From Flavobacterium notoginsengisoli (lineage in GTDB: Bacteria > Bacteroidota > Bacteroidia > Flavobacteriales > Flavobacteriaceae), in the NCBI RefSeq assembly GCF_014207905.1, contig NZ_JACHLB010000001.1, positions 186,001-250,000 on the forward strand: a stretch of 64,000 nucleotides of DNA. The letters are read 5' to 3'. A program made the translations under genes and the position numbers. Shown here one piece after another: positions 51,651 to 60,780 of this stretch (position 1 is the stretch's first letter; each line of letters begins with the position of its first letter). Below the pieces are notes generated by a model. That model was not told where the DNA came from. It saw only the letters and a list, made by a program, of their open reading frames with translations, and did not search any database.

Positions 51651-53285
51651 ATGAAATTTAAACTTTATATATTTTTATTACTTTTTTCTACTATGATTTT
51701 TGCACAGCAGAAACAAGTAGAAACAAGTATTGACACCACCAAAAACAAGATTGGTGCTGAGTTCAAACTGACCCTAAAAACGGTTGTAACTTCAACATCG
51801 AAAGTTGAATTTCCGAAACTTAAAAATATTGGTCCGTTAGAAGTTATTCAATCGTATCCAATTGATACCGTTAAGAAAGACGGAACTTACGAACTTATAA
51901 AAAAATATGGTTTAACACAGTTTGATTCTGGTCGTTATACAATTCCGAGTGTCAAAATTTTAATTGACAAAAAACCATTTTTTAGCGATTCTATCAAAGT
52001 TGAAGTTGCCAACGTAAAAGTGGATACTTTACAGCAGAAAATGTATGACATCAAAGATATTTCTTCTGTTGATGAAGGAATGGGAAATTGGTGGATTTAC
52101 GTTTTGATTGTTTTAGCTATCATCGGAATTGGCGCATTCGTTTACTGGTATGTTAAAAAACGTCAGCTAAAAAAGATTGAAGAAGAAGTTTATAAAACTC
52201 CTATCGAAAAAGCAACAAGTTTATTAAACAACTTAGAACAAAAAGAACTTGTTCAAAAGGGTGAAATCAAAGAATATTATAGTGAATTAACAGATATTGC
52301 GAGAAATTATATTGAAGAAGCGATTCATATTCCAGCAATGGAAAGCACAACTTCTGAATTGATTTCTGCAATTAGAGAAGCTTCGACTAAAAAGAAAATG
52401 ACGCTGACGCCAGAAACGGTTGAAAATCTAGAACGCGTTTTACGTCAAGCCGATTTAGTAAAATTTGCAAAATCTAAACCACTTGATTTTGAAATTACAG
52501 AAGATCGAAACAAAATTCAGAAAGTCATTCTAACACTTGATAATGCAATTCCAACAGAAGCGCCAGAAGATATCGAAGATCAATTATTGAATGAAGCTCA
52601 AAGACAAAAGCAAATTAAAGAACAGCTTCGTAAAAAACGCAATGCGAGAATTGGTTATTCTGTTGCAGCTGTAATCTTATTGCTGTTTGTAACTACAACT
52701 TATTTTGTGGTTACAAAAGGTTTCACTTACGTGAAAGACAATATAATTGGTCATCCTTCTAAAGAATTATTAGAAGGAGAATGGGTAAAAAGTGCTTACG
52801 GAAGTCCAGCTGTTTTGATTGAAACTCCAAAAGTTTTAAAAAGAATGGACACTGAAAAAGTCCTTCCAAAAGAAACTATGGCTTTAATAAAAGAGATGCA
52901 ACTTTTCACATACGGAAGCATGATTGATAATTTCTATATCACTGTTTCTACAGCCAAATTTAAACAGCCAACTGATATAGATTTAGCAAAAGCTCTTGAA
53001 GGGTCATTAAAAGTAATGGAAGCTCAAGGCGCACAAAATATTATTGTAAAACAAGAAGATTTTCAAACAAACGAAGGTATTCAGGGAGTTAAAGGTTATG
53101 GAACAATGTCTATTCTAAATCCTGCAACAAAAACAAGTGCAAAAGCATATTATGAATTGTTGCTTTTCAAACAAGATCAAGGTTTACAGCAAATCATGAT
53201 TTTGCATGAAGAAGGCGATACATATGCAAACGACATTACAACTCGAGTATTAAATTCTGTTGAACTTCAAAGAGCAAACAACTAA
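51651..53285 (+). CDS. DUF4381-like two-pass protein of the bat operon
   Basis: Starting at ATG 51651 (MKFKLYIFLLLFSTMIFAQQ) gives a signal peptide; an upstream TTG at 51591 sits in repeat sequence. The 544-residue protein has an N-terminal beta domain, a membrane helix near 140 (WWIYVLIVLAIIGIGAFVYW) with a cytoplasmic DUF4381-like helix bundle (KIEEEVYKTPIEKATSLLNN), a second helix near 340 (ARIGYSVAAVILLLFVTTTY) and a C-terminal domain. The last domain, with a lipocalin-like opening (LEGEWVKSAYGSPAVLI), is extra to DUF4381 itself. Its stop overlaps the batA start by one base. Confidence 0.82.
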   Translation: MKFKLYIFLLLFSTMIFAQQKQVETSIDTTKNKIGAEFKLTLKTVVTSTSKVEFPKLKNIGPLEVIQSYPIDTVKKDGTYELIKKYGLTQFDSGRYTIPSVKILIDKKPFFSDSIKVEVANVKVDTLQQKMYDIKDISSVDEGMGNWWIYVLIVLAIIGIGAFVYWYVKKRQLKKIEEEVYKTPIEKATSLLNNLEQKELVQKGEIKEYYSELTDIARNYIEEAIHIPAMESTTSELISAIREASTKKKMTLTPETVENLERVLRQADLVKFAKSKPLDFEITEDRNKIQKVILTLDNAIPTEAPEDIEDQLLNEAQRQKQIKEQLRKKRNARIGYSVAAVILLLFVTTTYFVVTKGFTYVKDNIIGHPSKELLEGEWVKSAYGSPAVLIETPKVLKRMDTEKVLPKETMALIKEMQLFTYGSMIDNFYITVSTAKFKQPTDIDLAKALEGSLKVMEAQGAQNIIVKQEDFQTNEGIQGVKGYGTMSILNPATKTSAKAYYELLLFKQDQGLQQIMILHEEGDTYANDITTRVLNSVELQRANN

Positions 53286-54286
53286 TGAGTAAAATGAGTT
53301 TTTTAAATCCAGAATTTCTTTGGTTGTTTCTATTGATTCCGATTGCCATAATTTGGTTTTTCTGGAAACGCAACCAGCAGTCGGCTACTTTAAAAATGAG
53401 TTCGACAGCAGGTTTCAAGAACAGCGAATCTTTATTAACGAAATTAAAACCCGCCTTATACGTTTTCAGAATCTTGGCTTTATGTTCTTTGATTATTGCA
53501 TTGGCACGACCAAGAACAGTAGACATTAGCAATCAGACTAAAACAACAAAAGGAATTGATATCGTAATGGCAATTGACGTTTCTGGATCTATGTTGGCAA
53601 AAGATTTGAAACCTAATCGTATGGAAGCTTTGAAAAGAGTAGCCGCCGATTTCGTTGAAGAAAGGCCAAATGACAGAATCGGATTGGTTTTGTATGCTTC
53701 TGAAGCTTATACCAAAACTCCAGTTACAAGTGATAAAGCAATTATTTTGGAAGCTATAAAAGGCATTAAATACGACACAACATTACAAGACGGAACTGGA
53801 ATTGGAATGGGATTGGCAACTGCTGTAAACCGTCTTAAAGATAGCAAAGCAAAAAGCCGAGTAATCATTTTAATGACCGATGGAGTTAATAATGCCGGTT
53901 TTATTGAACCTGAAACAGCTTCTGACATTGCAAAACAATACGGAATTAAAGTATACACTATTGGTATTGGAACTAACGGAATGGCAGAATCTCCATTTCA
54001 GTATGCTCCAGACGGACGTTTGATGTTTAAAATGCAGAAAGTAGAGATCGACGAAAGATTAATGAAAAGCATCGCTCAAAAAACAGATGGAACATATTTT
54101 AGAGCTACAAGCAACGATAAATTAGCACAGATATACAATTCAATCAATAAATTAGAAACAACAGAAATCCAAGAATTAAAATTCTATGATTATGATGAAA
54201 AGTACAGAATTTTTGTTTTGTTTGCAGCCTTTTTATTATTGCTTGAAGTTGGATTAAGAAATACAGTTTATAGAAGCTTTATTTAA
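53285..54286 (+). CDS. batA: BatA: VWA-domain membrane protein
   Basis: A 333-residue aerotolerance protein with an N-terminal membrane helix (FLWLFLLIPIAIIWFFW), a second helix (about 60-80), a VWA domain with the complete metal-ion site DVSGSM (about 100-105) and a C-terminal helix (FVLFAAFLLLLEVGL). In Bacteroides fragilis the bat genes aid survival in oxygen. The A of its ATG is the last base of the previous TAA, so translation is coupled. An ATG three codons later is an alternative start. Confidence 0.93.
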   Translation: MSKMSFLNPEFLWLFLLIPIAIIWFFWKRNQQSATLKMSSTAGFKNSESLLTKLKPALYVFRILALCSLIIALARPRTVDISNQTKTTKGIDIVMAIDVSGSMLAKDLKPNRMEALKRVAADFVEERPNDRIGLVLYASEAYTKTPVTSDKAIILEAIKGIKYDTTLQDGTGIGMGLATAVNRLKDSKAKSRVIILMTDGVNNAGFIEPETASDIAKQYGIKVYTIGIGTNGMAESPFQYAPDGRLMFKMQKVEIDERLMKSIAQKTDGTYFRATSNDKLAQIYNSINKLETTEIQELKFYDYDEKYRIFVLFAAFLLLLEVGLRNTVYRSFI

Positions 54287-54366
54287 TATTTTAGTCGCAG
54301 TCACAGCTTACAGTTTACAACTGAATACTGCGACTGAGAATTGCGACTGAGAACTAGAATTAAAAA
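54287..54366. repeat. Intergenic repeat with GCGACTGAGAA words in the batA-batB gap
   Basis: The gap holds AGTCGCAGTCACAGCTTACA and repeats of TGCGACTGAGAA, members of the same family as at 36790 and 48520. Confidence 0.6.
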
Positions 54367-55401
54367 ATGGAATTAGACGAAAAAAAATATTTATATCTCC
54401 TAATACTAATCCCTATTGTGGTGTGTATTTTTCTTTTCAATATGTATTGGAAAAGAAGAACACAGCGTGAATTTGGTGATTTAGAAATGGTAAAAAGATT
54501 GAGTCCAGAGAAATCGGTTTTTAAACCTGTTTTAAAAATTGTTGTAATTCTTCTGGCACTTACCTGCTTAATTATCGGTTTGGTAAATCCGAAAATTGGA
54601 ACCAAAATGGAGACCGTAAAACGAGAAGGTATTGATATTGTTTTTGCTGTCGATGTTTCTAAAAGTATGCTTGCCGAAGATGTCGTACCAAGCCGTTTAG
54701 ATAAAAGTAAACAATTGGTTTCGCAAATCATCAACAACTTAGGAAGTGATAGAATTGGTATTGTTGCCTACGCAGGAAGCGCTTTTCCTGTTTTACCAAT
54801 CACATCAGATTACAGTGTTGCTAAGATGTTTTTGCAAAGTATGAGTCCAGGCATGGTTTCTTCTCAAGGAACATCTCTCGATGAAGCCATTAAATTGTCT
54901 TCGACTTATTTTGATGAAAAAAGCAAAACCAGCAAATTATTAATCTTGATTTCTGATGGAGAAGATCATTCTGAAGGCGCAGCTGCAGCAGCAGAAGAAG
55001 CTAACAAATTAGGAATGAAAATCATTACAATCGGTGTTGGAACAGAAAAAGGAGGAACAATTCCGTTAAAAGAAAATGGTGTTGTAAGAGGCTATCAAAA
55101 AGATCAAAACGGAGAAACGGTAATCACTAAACTAAACCAAGAAGGTTTAAAAACAATTGCCAAAGCAACAAAAGGCGGTTACGTTTACGGCGGAAGCACA
55201 AAAGAAGTATTAGAATACGTAAAAAATGCATTGAACAATATTCAGAAAACAGAATTTGAGGCAACACAAATGGCAGAGTTTCAATCGCAATTTCAATGGT
55301 TTATCGGGTTTGCTTTTTTATTGCTGTTTATTGATATTTTCTTATTAGAAAGAAAAACAAACTGGATCAAAGAGTTGGATTTATTTAATGAAAAGAAATA
55401 A
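54367..55401 (+). CDS. batB: BatB: VWA-domain membrane protein
   Basis: A 344-residue companion of BatA with the same plan: N-terminal membrane helix (YLLILIPIVVCIFLFNMYWK), a second helix (VLKIVVILLALTCLIIGLVN), a VWA domain and a C-terminal helix (FIGFAFLLLFIDIFLLE). The metal-site motif is DVSKSM rather than DVSGSM; the Gly-to-Lys change is outside the Asp-Ser-Ser ligands, so metal binding should persist. Gene order is that of the bat operon. Confidence 0.93.
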   Translation: MELDEKKYLYLLILIPIVVCIFLFNMYWKRRTQREFGDLEMVKRLSPEKSVFKPVLKIVVILLALTCLIIGLVNPKIGTKMETVKREGIDIVFAVDVSKSMLAEDVVPSRLDKSKQLVSQIINNLGSDRIGIVAYAGSAFPVLPITSDYSVAKMFLQSMSPGMVSSQGTSLDEAIKLSSTYFDEKSKTSKLLILISDGEDHSEGAAAAAEEANKLGMKIITIGVGTEKGGTIPLKENGVVRGYQKDQNGETVITKLNQEGLKTIAKATKGGYVYGGSTKEVLEYVKNALNNIQKTEFEATQMAEFQSQFQWFIGFAFLLLFIDIFLLERKTNWIKELDLFNEKK

Positions 55402-55530
55402 AAAAAGTTAGCCACTAATTACCCGAATTTACACGAATAACAAATTGTTTAATTTGTGAAATTCAAATAAGAAATAAAAAAAAATTAGTGTCAATTAGTG
55501 AAATTCGTGGCGAAAAAAAACAAAATTAGA
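55402..55530. repeat. Intergenic repeat AATTAGTGAAATTCGTGGC in the batB-batC gap
   Basis: GCCACTAATTACCCGAATTT and ATTAGTGAAATTCGTGGCG form a long imperfect inverted repeat. A related word (CCACGAATTGCACTAATTCG) occurs at 47580. Confidence 0.6.
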
Positions 55531-56307
55531 ATGAAAAATTTACTTCTTTATATCTTATTAACGGTTTCTTTTGCAGTTTCTGCACAAGAGAAAGACAAAA
55601 CATTGCCTGCTGCGAATGAAGAATATAAACAGAATAAATTTGTTGATGCTGAGGCAAACTATAGAATTTCGGAATCTAAATTTCCAAAAAGATCTGCGGC
55701 GCCATACAACTTAGGAAATACTATTTATAGACAGAATCAAATTTCGGAAGCTAAATTTGCTTACGCGAAAGCGATAAAAAATGCCAAAACAAGACCTGAA
55801 AAACATAAAGCTTTCCACAATCTTGGAAACGTTTTCATGAAAGAGAAAGATTATACGCAGGCGGTTGAAGCATACAAACAAGCTTTACGCAATGATCCGA
55901 CAGATGATGAAACGCGTTATAATTACGCTTTAGCCAAACAAAAGCTTAAAGAAAATCCTCCGAAAAACGATAAAAACAAAGACAAAAATAAGGACAAGGA
56001 CAAAGACAAGGATAAAAATAAAGATAAGAACAAGGACAACAATAAAGACAAAGATAAAGACAAAGATAAAGACAAGAAAGACGACAAAGGAGATAAGGAT
56101 AAGGATAAAAAGGATGGCAAAAACGATCCTAAAAAAGACGACAAGTCTGATAATAAAGGAGAGCCAAAACCACAGCCTGGAGGAATCTCGAAAGAACGCG
56201 TTCAGAACTTGTTAGATGCAGTTAATAATGAAGAGAAGAAAATTCAAGATAAAGTTAACGCACAAAAAGTAAAAGGAAGTCCTAAGAAATCTGAAAAAGA
56301 CTGGTAA
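55531..56307 (+). CDS. batC: BatC: TPR protein with a long Lys/Asp repeat
   Basis: Start at ATG 55531 (MKNLLLYILLTVSFAVSAQE) gives a signal peptide; an earlier GTG falls in repeat sequence. The 258-residue protein has TPR units (AAPYNLGNTIYRQNQISEA, KAFHNLGNVFMKEKDYTQAV, about 25-130) and then a highly charged, almost pure K/D/N tract (about 145-215, units of DKDKNK). The tract's DNA is a slippage-prone 6-base repeat. BatC-type TPR proteins link the VWA proteins in this operon. Confidence 0.88.
   Translation: MKNLLLYILLTVSFAVSAQEKDKTLPAANEEYKQNKFVDAEANYRISESKFPKRSAAPYNLGNTIYRQNQISEAKFAYAKAIKNAKTRPEKHKAFHNLGNVFMKEKDYTQAVEAYKQALRNDPTDDETRYNYALAKQKLKENPPKNDKNKDKNKDKDKDKDKNKDKNKDNNKDKDKDKDKDKKDDKGDKDKDKKDGKNDPKKDDKSDNKGEPKPQPGGISKERVQNLLDAVNNEEKKIQDKVNAQKVKGSPKKSEKDW
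55965..56147 (+). repeat. Hexanucleotide-type low-complexity tract in batC
   Basis: The codons AAA/AAG, GAC/GAT and AAC/AAT repeat as AAAGACAAAAATAAGGAC-like units for about 180 bases. The length may differ between strains because of slippage. Confidence 0.85.
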
Positions 56308-56405
56308 AATTTGGTTAATCGTTTAACCGTTAATTTGTTTAAAACAATACGATAGAACAAAATAACGTTTAAACGATTATACATTAAAAAACGATTAAAC
56401 ATTAA
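56308..56405. repeat. Intergenic repeat with GATTAAAC words in the batC-batD gap
   Basis: GGTTAATCGTTTAACCGTTA, AACGTTTAAACGATTATACA and AAACGATTAAACATTAAATG make nested palindromes. A weaker relative with ATCGTTAATC is found before the DUF4381-like gene (51600-51650). Confidence 0.55.
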
Positions 56406-58151
56406 ATGAAAAGATATTTAATTCTATTTCTAATCACATTTCAAGGACTTATGGCTCAAGTACAATTTGAAGCCAGAGTTAGCAAAAATACACTTGGAGT
56501 AAACGAAAGACTTCGTATAGATTTCATTATGAATGTTGACGGAGATAACTTCGAACAGCCTTCTTTTGAAGGTTTTAGAATGGTTGCCGGACCAAGCCAG
56601 CAAATCAGCCAGTCTTGGGTAAATGGACGAAGCTCTTTTCAAAAAATATATTCTTATATCTTACAGCCTGAAAGAAAAGGCGCGATAATGATTAAACAGG
56701 CCGCTATAGAATATAACGGTCAAGTTTACAAAACCAATCCGATAAAAGTTACGGTTACCAATGCCGTTGCTCAAGAAAGAGATCCAAACGACAGACCTCC
56801 AGGATCTCCAAATGAATTATTGACTTTAGTTGCAGAAATTTCAAAAACGAATCCGTATTTAAATGAGCCTATTACAGTAGTTTACAAATTATACTTTAAT
56901 AATATTGGAGTAAACCGTTTTAAAGAGCTTGCAAAACCTAAATACAATGATTTCTGGAATCAGAATATCGAAATTAAACAATTACAGATCGAAGAAGGAA
57001 ATTATCAAGGTCAGAGATGTTATTCTGTAATCTTGAAAAAGGCCGTTTTATATCCGCAAAAATCTGGAAGATTAACAATTGATCCTCTTTCATTAGATCT
57101 TGAAATAGAAATGGCTACCAATCGTCGTGATATGTTTGGTCAAATGATTACGACACAAGGCAACAAAGTAGTTTCTGCCGGGGCTAAGACAATCAATGTA
57201 AAACCGCTTCCTGAAAGCAGTAAACCAGAAGGATTTACAGGCGCGGTTGGAAAATTGAATTTTACGGTTACTCCATCAAAAACAACACTTAAAAATGGTG
57301 AAGGACTAGATTTAATCGTAAGCGCACAAGGAACAGGAAACATGAAGCTATTTACGCTTCCAAAACCAGTTGTTCCAAATGCGTTAGAAATGTACGATCC
57401 TGTTCATGATGAAAGTGTTACGACTTCACTTGCTGGAATGTCTGGAAGAATTACAGATAAATATACAATCGTTCCGCAATACAGAGGAAAATATGCCATC
57501 AAACCGATGCAGTTTTCTTATTTCGATTTGAATACAGGTTCTTACAAAACCATTACATCAAAAGAAATTATGATTGACGTTTTAGATGGTCCAACGCCTG
57601 CTGAAGCAAACACAGGATCGACACCTAAAAATGCAACTGCTCAAACGGATCATTTCAAAAACATTAAATCTAAAACAGCTTTAATTCCGATTGCTAAAAA
57701 AGAGTTTTATGGTTCTGATTTGTACTTAGGATTATTGTTTGCTCCTTTTGTGATTATTCCGCTTATTATTTTAGCGAAGAAAAGAAAAGAAGCTATTGAC
57801 AGTGATGTTACTGGAAATAGAATTAGAATGAACAATAAATTGGCTAAGAAATATTTATCGCAAGCGAAGAAACATCTTAACAACAAAGAGCCTTTCTATA
57901 TTGCATTAGAAAAAGCGATGCATAATTTCTTAAAAGCGAAATTGCATATTGAAACTTCAGAAATGAGTAAAGACAATATTAGAGAATTATTATTGTCAAG
58001 AAATGCCAATGCAGAAACAGTTCAGAATTTTATAACTCTAACGGAAAACTGTGAATTTGCACGTTATGCTCCAGCTTCTAGCGCTTCTATTCAGCAGGAT
58101 TATGACAAAGCAGTATTGATAATTTCTGAATTGGAAAAACAGATTGTTTAA
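56406..58151 (+). CDS. batD: BatD: large exported protein of the bat operon
   Basis: A 581-residue BatD-family protein: signal MKRYLILFLITFQGLMAQVQ, several Ig-like beta domains (FEARVSKNTLGVNERLRIDF, NPYLNEPITVVYKLYFNNIG, FTVTPSKTTLKNGEGLDLIV), a membrane helix near 445 (YLGLLFAPFVIIPLIILAKK) and a cytoplasmic helical tail. The Ig-like part should reach into the periplasm. BatD is a standard member of the set, between batC and batE. Confidence 0.93.
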   Translation: MKRYLILFLITFQGLMAQVQFEARVSKNTLGVNERLRIDFIMNVDGDNFEQPSFEGFRMVAGPSQQISQSWVNGRSSFQKIYSYILQPERKGAIMIKQAAIEYNGQVYKTNPIKVTVTNAVAQERDPNDRPPGSPNELLTLVAEISKTNPYLNEPITVVYKLYFNNIGVNRFKELAKPKYNDFWNQNIEIKQLQIEEGNYQGQRCYSVILKKAVLYPQKSGRLTIDPLSLDLEIEMATNRRDMFGQMITTQGNKVVSAGAKTINVKPLPESSKPEGFTGAVGKLNFTVTPSKTTLKNGEGLDLIVSAQGTGNMKLFTLPKPVVPNALEMYDPVHDESVTTSLAGMSGRITDKYTIVPQYRGKYAIKPMQFSYFDLNTGSYKTITSKEIMIDVLDGPTPAEANTGSTPKNATAQTDHFKNIKSKTALIPIAKKEFYGSDLYLGLLFAPFVIIPLIILAKKRKEAIDSDVTGNRIRMNNKLAKKYLSQAKKHLNNKEPFYIALEKAMHNFLKAKLHIETSEMSKDNIRELLLSRNANAETVQNFITLTENCEFARYAPASSASIQQDYDKAVLIISELEKQIV

Positions 58152-58211
58152 ATTTAACTTTAAAATCAAACCTAACAGGTTTTAAAAATCTGTTAGATTT
58201 AAAGAAATAAA
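58152..58211. repeat. Intergenic repeat CCTAACAGGTTTTAAAAATC in the batD-batE gap
   Basis: AACCTAACAGGTTTTAAAAA faces TCTGTTAGATTT in an imperfect palindrome; 'CTAACAGGTTT' palindromes are common in Bacteroidota gaps. Confidence 0.5.
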
Positions 58212-58958
58212 ATGAAAAATATACTCTATCTCTTTTTATTAATTTCGCAGGTTTTCTTTGCGCAAGGACGCTTTGAATCGGCAAATGCACTTTATCAAAA
58301 AGGGCAATATAAAGAAGCGGTTCAGGTTTATGAAAACATAGTTAAAGAAGATAAATTACATTCTGCCGAACTGTATTTTAATCTTGGAAACTGTTATTAC
58401 AAACTCAATCAAGTTGCGCCTTCGATTTATAATTACGAAAAAGCTCTAGTTTTGAAACCAGGCGATCCTGAGACTTTAAACAATTTGAAATTTGCCAAAA
58501 AGCTGACAATCGATGAAATTAAAGAAATTCCAAAAGTTGGTTTCGCAAAACTGATTCAGAACTTTACTTCTATTTTTGATTATAATGAATGGGCAAAAAT
58601 TGCCGTTGCTATTGGTTTTATCTTTTTACTAAGTTTCATTGGTTACTATTTCTCAAAAGCCACACTCGCAAAAAGAATTTACTTTGTTGGAATGTTTATT
58701 TTTTTAGTTGCTTTTGCTTTAAGCATCTCAGCGGCAATGTCTGAAAAAAGCCATTTTGACAATGATCGCGTTGCCATTGTTTTTTCTGAAATGAGCCAAG
58801 TTCGTGCAAAACCTGAAAAATCTGCAAATGGTATTATTTTATTGCACGAAGGAGCAAAAGTTTATGTTTTAGAAAGTGTTGCCGAATGGAAAAAAGTTGA
58901 ATTAACAGACGGAACACAAGGTTGGATTGATTCTTCGACTATCAAAGAAGTAAAATAA
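58212..58958 (+). CDS. batE: BatE: TPR and SH3-domain membrane protein
   Basis: A 248-residue protein: signal MKNILYLFLLISQVFFAQGR, TPR units (FESANALYQKGQYKEAVQVY, AELYFNLGNCYYKLNQVAPS), two membrane helices (about 140-160 and 168-188), and a C-terminal bacterial SH3 domain (SQVRAKPEKSANGIILLHEG to WIDSSTIKEV). This is the layout of BatE, the last gene of the operon. A bidirectional hairpin terminator follows, so the operon runs from moxR to here. Confidence 0.92.
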   Translation: MKNILYLFLLISQVFFAQGRFESANALYQKGQYKEAVQVYENIVKEDKLHSAELYFNLGNCYYKLNQVAPSIYNYEKALVLKPGDPETLNNLKFAKKLTIDEIKEIPKVGFAKLIQNFTSIFDYNEWAKIAVAIGFIFLLSFIGYYFSKATLAKRIYFVGMFIFLVAFALSISAAMSEKSHFDNDRVAIVFSEMSQVRAKPEKSANGIILLHEGAKVYVLESVAEWKKVELTDGTQGWIDSSTIKEVK

Positions 58959-58980
58959 ATTTTAAAAAAAAATCAAATAA

Positions 58981-59025
58981 AAAAATCCCAAATTCCAATC
59001 TCTGTTTTGGAATTTGGGATTTTAA
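58981..59025. terminator. Bidirectional terminator with AAATCCCAAATTCCAA arms, second copy
   Basis: AAAATCCCAAATTCCAA (58982-58998) pairs with TTGGAATTTGGGATTTT (59007-59023), ending two converging units. Nearly the same hairpin stands at 44262-44310. Confidence 0.85.
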
Positions 59026-59044
59026 ATTATTGGAATTTCCTTTT

Positions 59045-60592
59045 TTAATTTACCGCATCAATCAGTCGTATAAACTCTGCTCGGTAACCTTCATCATCAT
59101 TTTGTAAACCAGATTTTGCCAATCTTTTTATATCTGCACTTGAACTATTTGCAATATATTTTGAGTCACGCAATTTTAATCCGAACCAGGAAACTGCAGT
59201 TGTAAATTTAAAATCTGGAGAACTATTTTCTAGACTCATTTTCTTGTCTGCTATTACATTAACTATTTCAACACTTTTATTGCTATCAGGTTTTTTATAT
59301 CTAAATTTCACCGTCGCCAATTCATCACTATGATTTTCAGACACTTTCTGTGTTTTGGTATATTTTAAATCTGACGGAATGTAATCGCTCTCAACTCCAG
59401 TTGGAATTATTTCATATAAAGCCGTAACGGAGTGTCCGCTTCCTAATTCGCCTGCATCAATTTTATCATTTTTAAAATCTTCTGCATTAAGTTTTCGGTT
59501 TTCATAACCAATCAATCGATACGCCTGAACATGATTTGGGTTAAACTCGATTTGAATTTTTACATCTTTCGCTATAGCGAACATTGAACCTTTAAACTCT
59601 TTTCCTAGAAAACGATTGGCTTCCTGAATATTATCGATATAAGCATAATTTCCGTTTCCTTTATCGGCTAGAATTTCCATTTTAGAATCTTTGTAATTGC
59701 CCATTCCAAATCCTAAAACGGTTAAGAAAACGCCCGATTCTCTTTTTTGTTCAATCAATTTCAGCATATCATCATCGGTAGAAGCGCCAACATTAAAATC
59801 ACCATCGGTAGCTATCACTACTCTATTATTTCCTCCTTTTATGAAATTTTCCTGTGCTAATTTGTAAGCTAATTCGATTCCTTCTCCTCCTGCTGTACTT
59901 CCGCCTGCATGTAAATCATCAAAAGCATCCATAATCTCGTCTTTGTTTTCTCCTGAAGTCGGTTCTAAAACCACTCCAGCCGAACCAGCATAAACAACAA
60001 TCGAAACTCTGTCTGTATTGCGAAGTTCTTTTACTAGAATTTTCATCGATTCTTTTAGCAATGGCAATTTATTTGGTTCATCCATAGAACCTGAAACATC
60101 GACTAAAAAAACCAGATTAGTAGCCGGCAAATTTGCCATTGGAACATCTTTTCCCTGCAAACCAATTTTTAGCAATCGGCTGTTTTTGTTCCAGGGACAA
60201 TCGCTGTATTCGGTATGAATTGCGAAGGGATGCTGGCCATCTGGCTGTAGATATTTGTATTTGAAAAAATTGATCATTTCTTCAATACGAACAGCATCTT
60301 TTGGAACTTTTTGTCCTTCATTAATAAATCGGCGAATATTGGTATATGATGCATTATCAACATCTATAGAAAAAGTAGAAAGAGGAGTTTTAAGCGGAGA
60401 TTCAAATGGATTCTCTTCTAATCCTGCATAGCTTTCTGTGTTTGGTTCAGCATACAATTCTTCTGGAGCTTCATCCAGAGCAACAGTTGTCATGTCCATT
60501 GTTTCTGCTGCTTCATCTGGTGCATACGCTTTCTTACAGCTGAAAATAGTAAGTACGAGGAATGCCATCATAAAGAAATTAAGATTTCTCAT
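59045..60592 (-). CDS. VWA-domain lipoprotein of the YfbK type
   Basis: A 515-residue lipoprotein (signal ending in FSC-KK). An N-terminal von Willebrand-linked domain with NASYTNIRRFINEGQKVPKD and VRIEEMINFFKYKYLQPDGQ precedes the VWA fold, whose metal site reads VFLVDVSGSMDEPNKLPLLK; a DUF3520-type region (about 340-515, YRLIGYENRKLNAEDFKNDK) follows. YfbK-type proteins are envelope lipoproteins of unsure role. It faces the bat operon and shares the VWA theme. Confidence 0.9.
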   Translation of the reverse strand: MRNLNFFMMAFLVLTIFSCKKAYAPDEAAETMDMTTVALDEAPEELYAEPNTESYAGLEENPFESPLKTPLSTFSIDVDNASYTNIRRFINEGQKVPKDAVRIEEMINFFKYKYLQPDGQHPFAIHTEYSDCPWNKNSRLLKIGLQGKDVPMANLPATNLVFLVDVSGSMDEPNKLPLLKESMKILVKELRNTDRVSIVVYAGSAGVVLEPTSGENKDEIMDAFDDLHAGGSTAGGEGIELAYKLAQENFIKGGNNRVVIATDGDFNVGASTDDDMLKLIEQKRESGVFLTVLGFGMGNYKDSKMEILADKGNGNYAYIDNIQEANRFLGKEFKGSMFAIAKDVKIQIEFNPNHVQAYRLIGYENRKLNAEDFKNDKIDAGELGSGHSVTALYEIIPTGVESDYIPSDLKYTKTQKVSENHSDELATVKFRYKKPDSNKSVEIVNVIADKKMSLENSSPDFKFTTAVSWFGLKLRDSKYIANSSSADIKRLAKSGLQNDDEGYRAEFIRLIDAVN

Positions 60593-60780
60593 AAAGTAAA
60601 TTTTTAAAGATTAATAAATAGGTTATTGGCTTCAAATAAGGGCTAGCATTCCGGATGTACTAGAGACGATTATTTGCAATTTTTCGAGTAAGCAAAATCG
60701 TGCCAAAAAATTTAAAATTACTTTTCTTACGAGAAAATAAATTGTGAAACCTTGATTTTTAAGGGAATTATACTCAAAAT

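Noticed and set aside
55923..56144. Minus-strand Ser/Leu-rich open frame of 73 codons
   Set aside because: It is the antisense of the Lys/Asp tract in batC; low-complexity DNA opens several frames at once.
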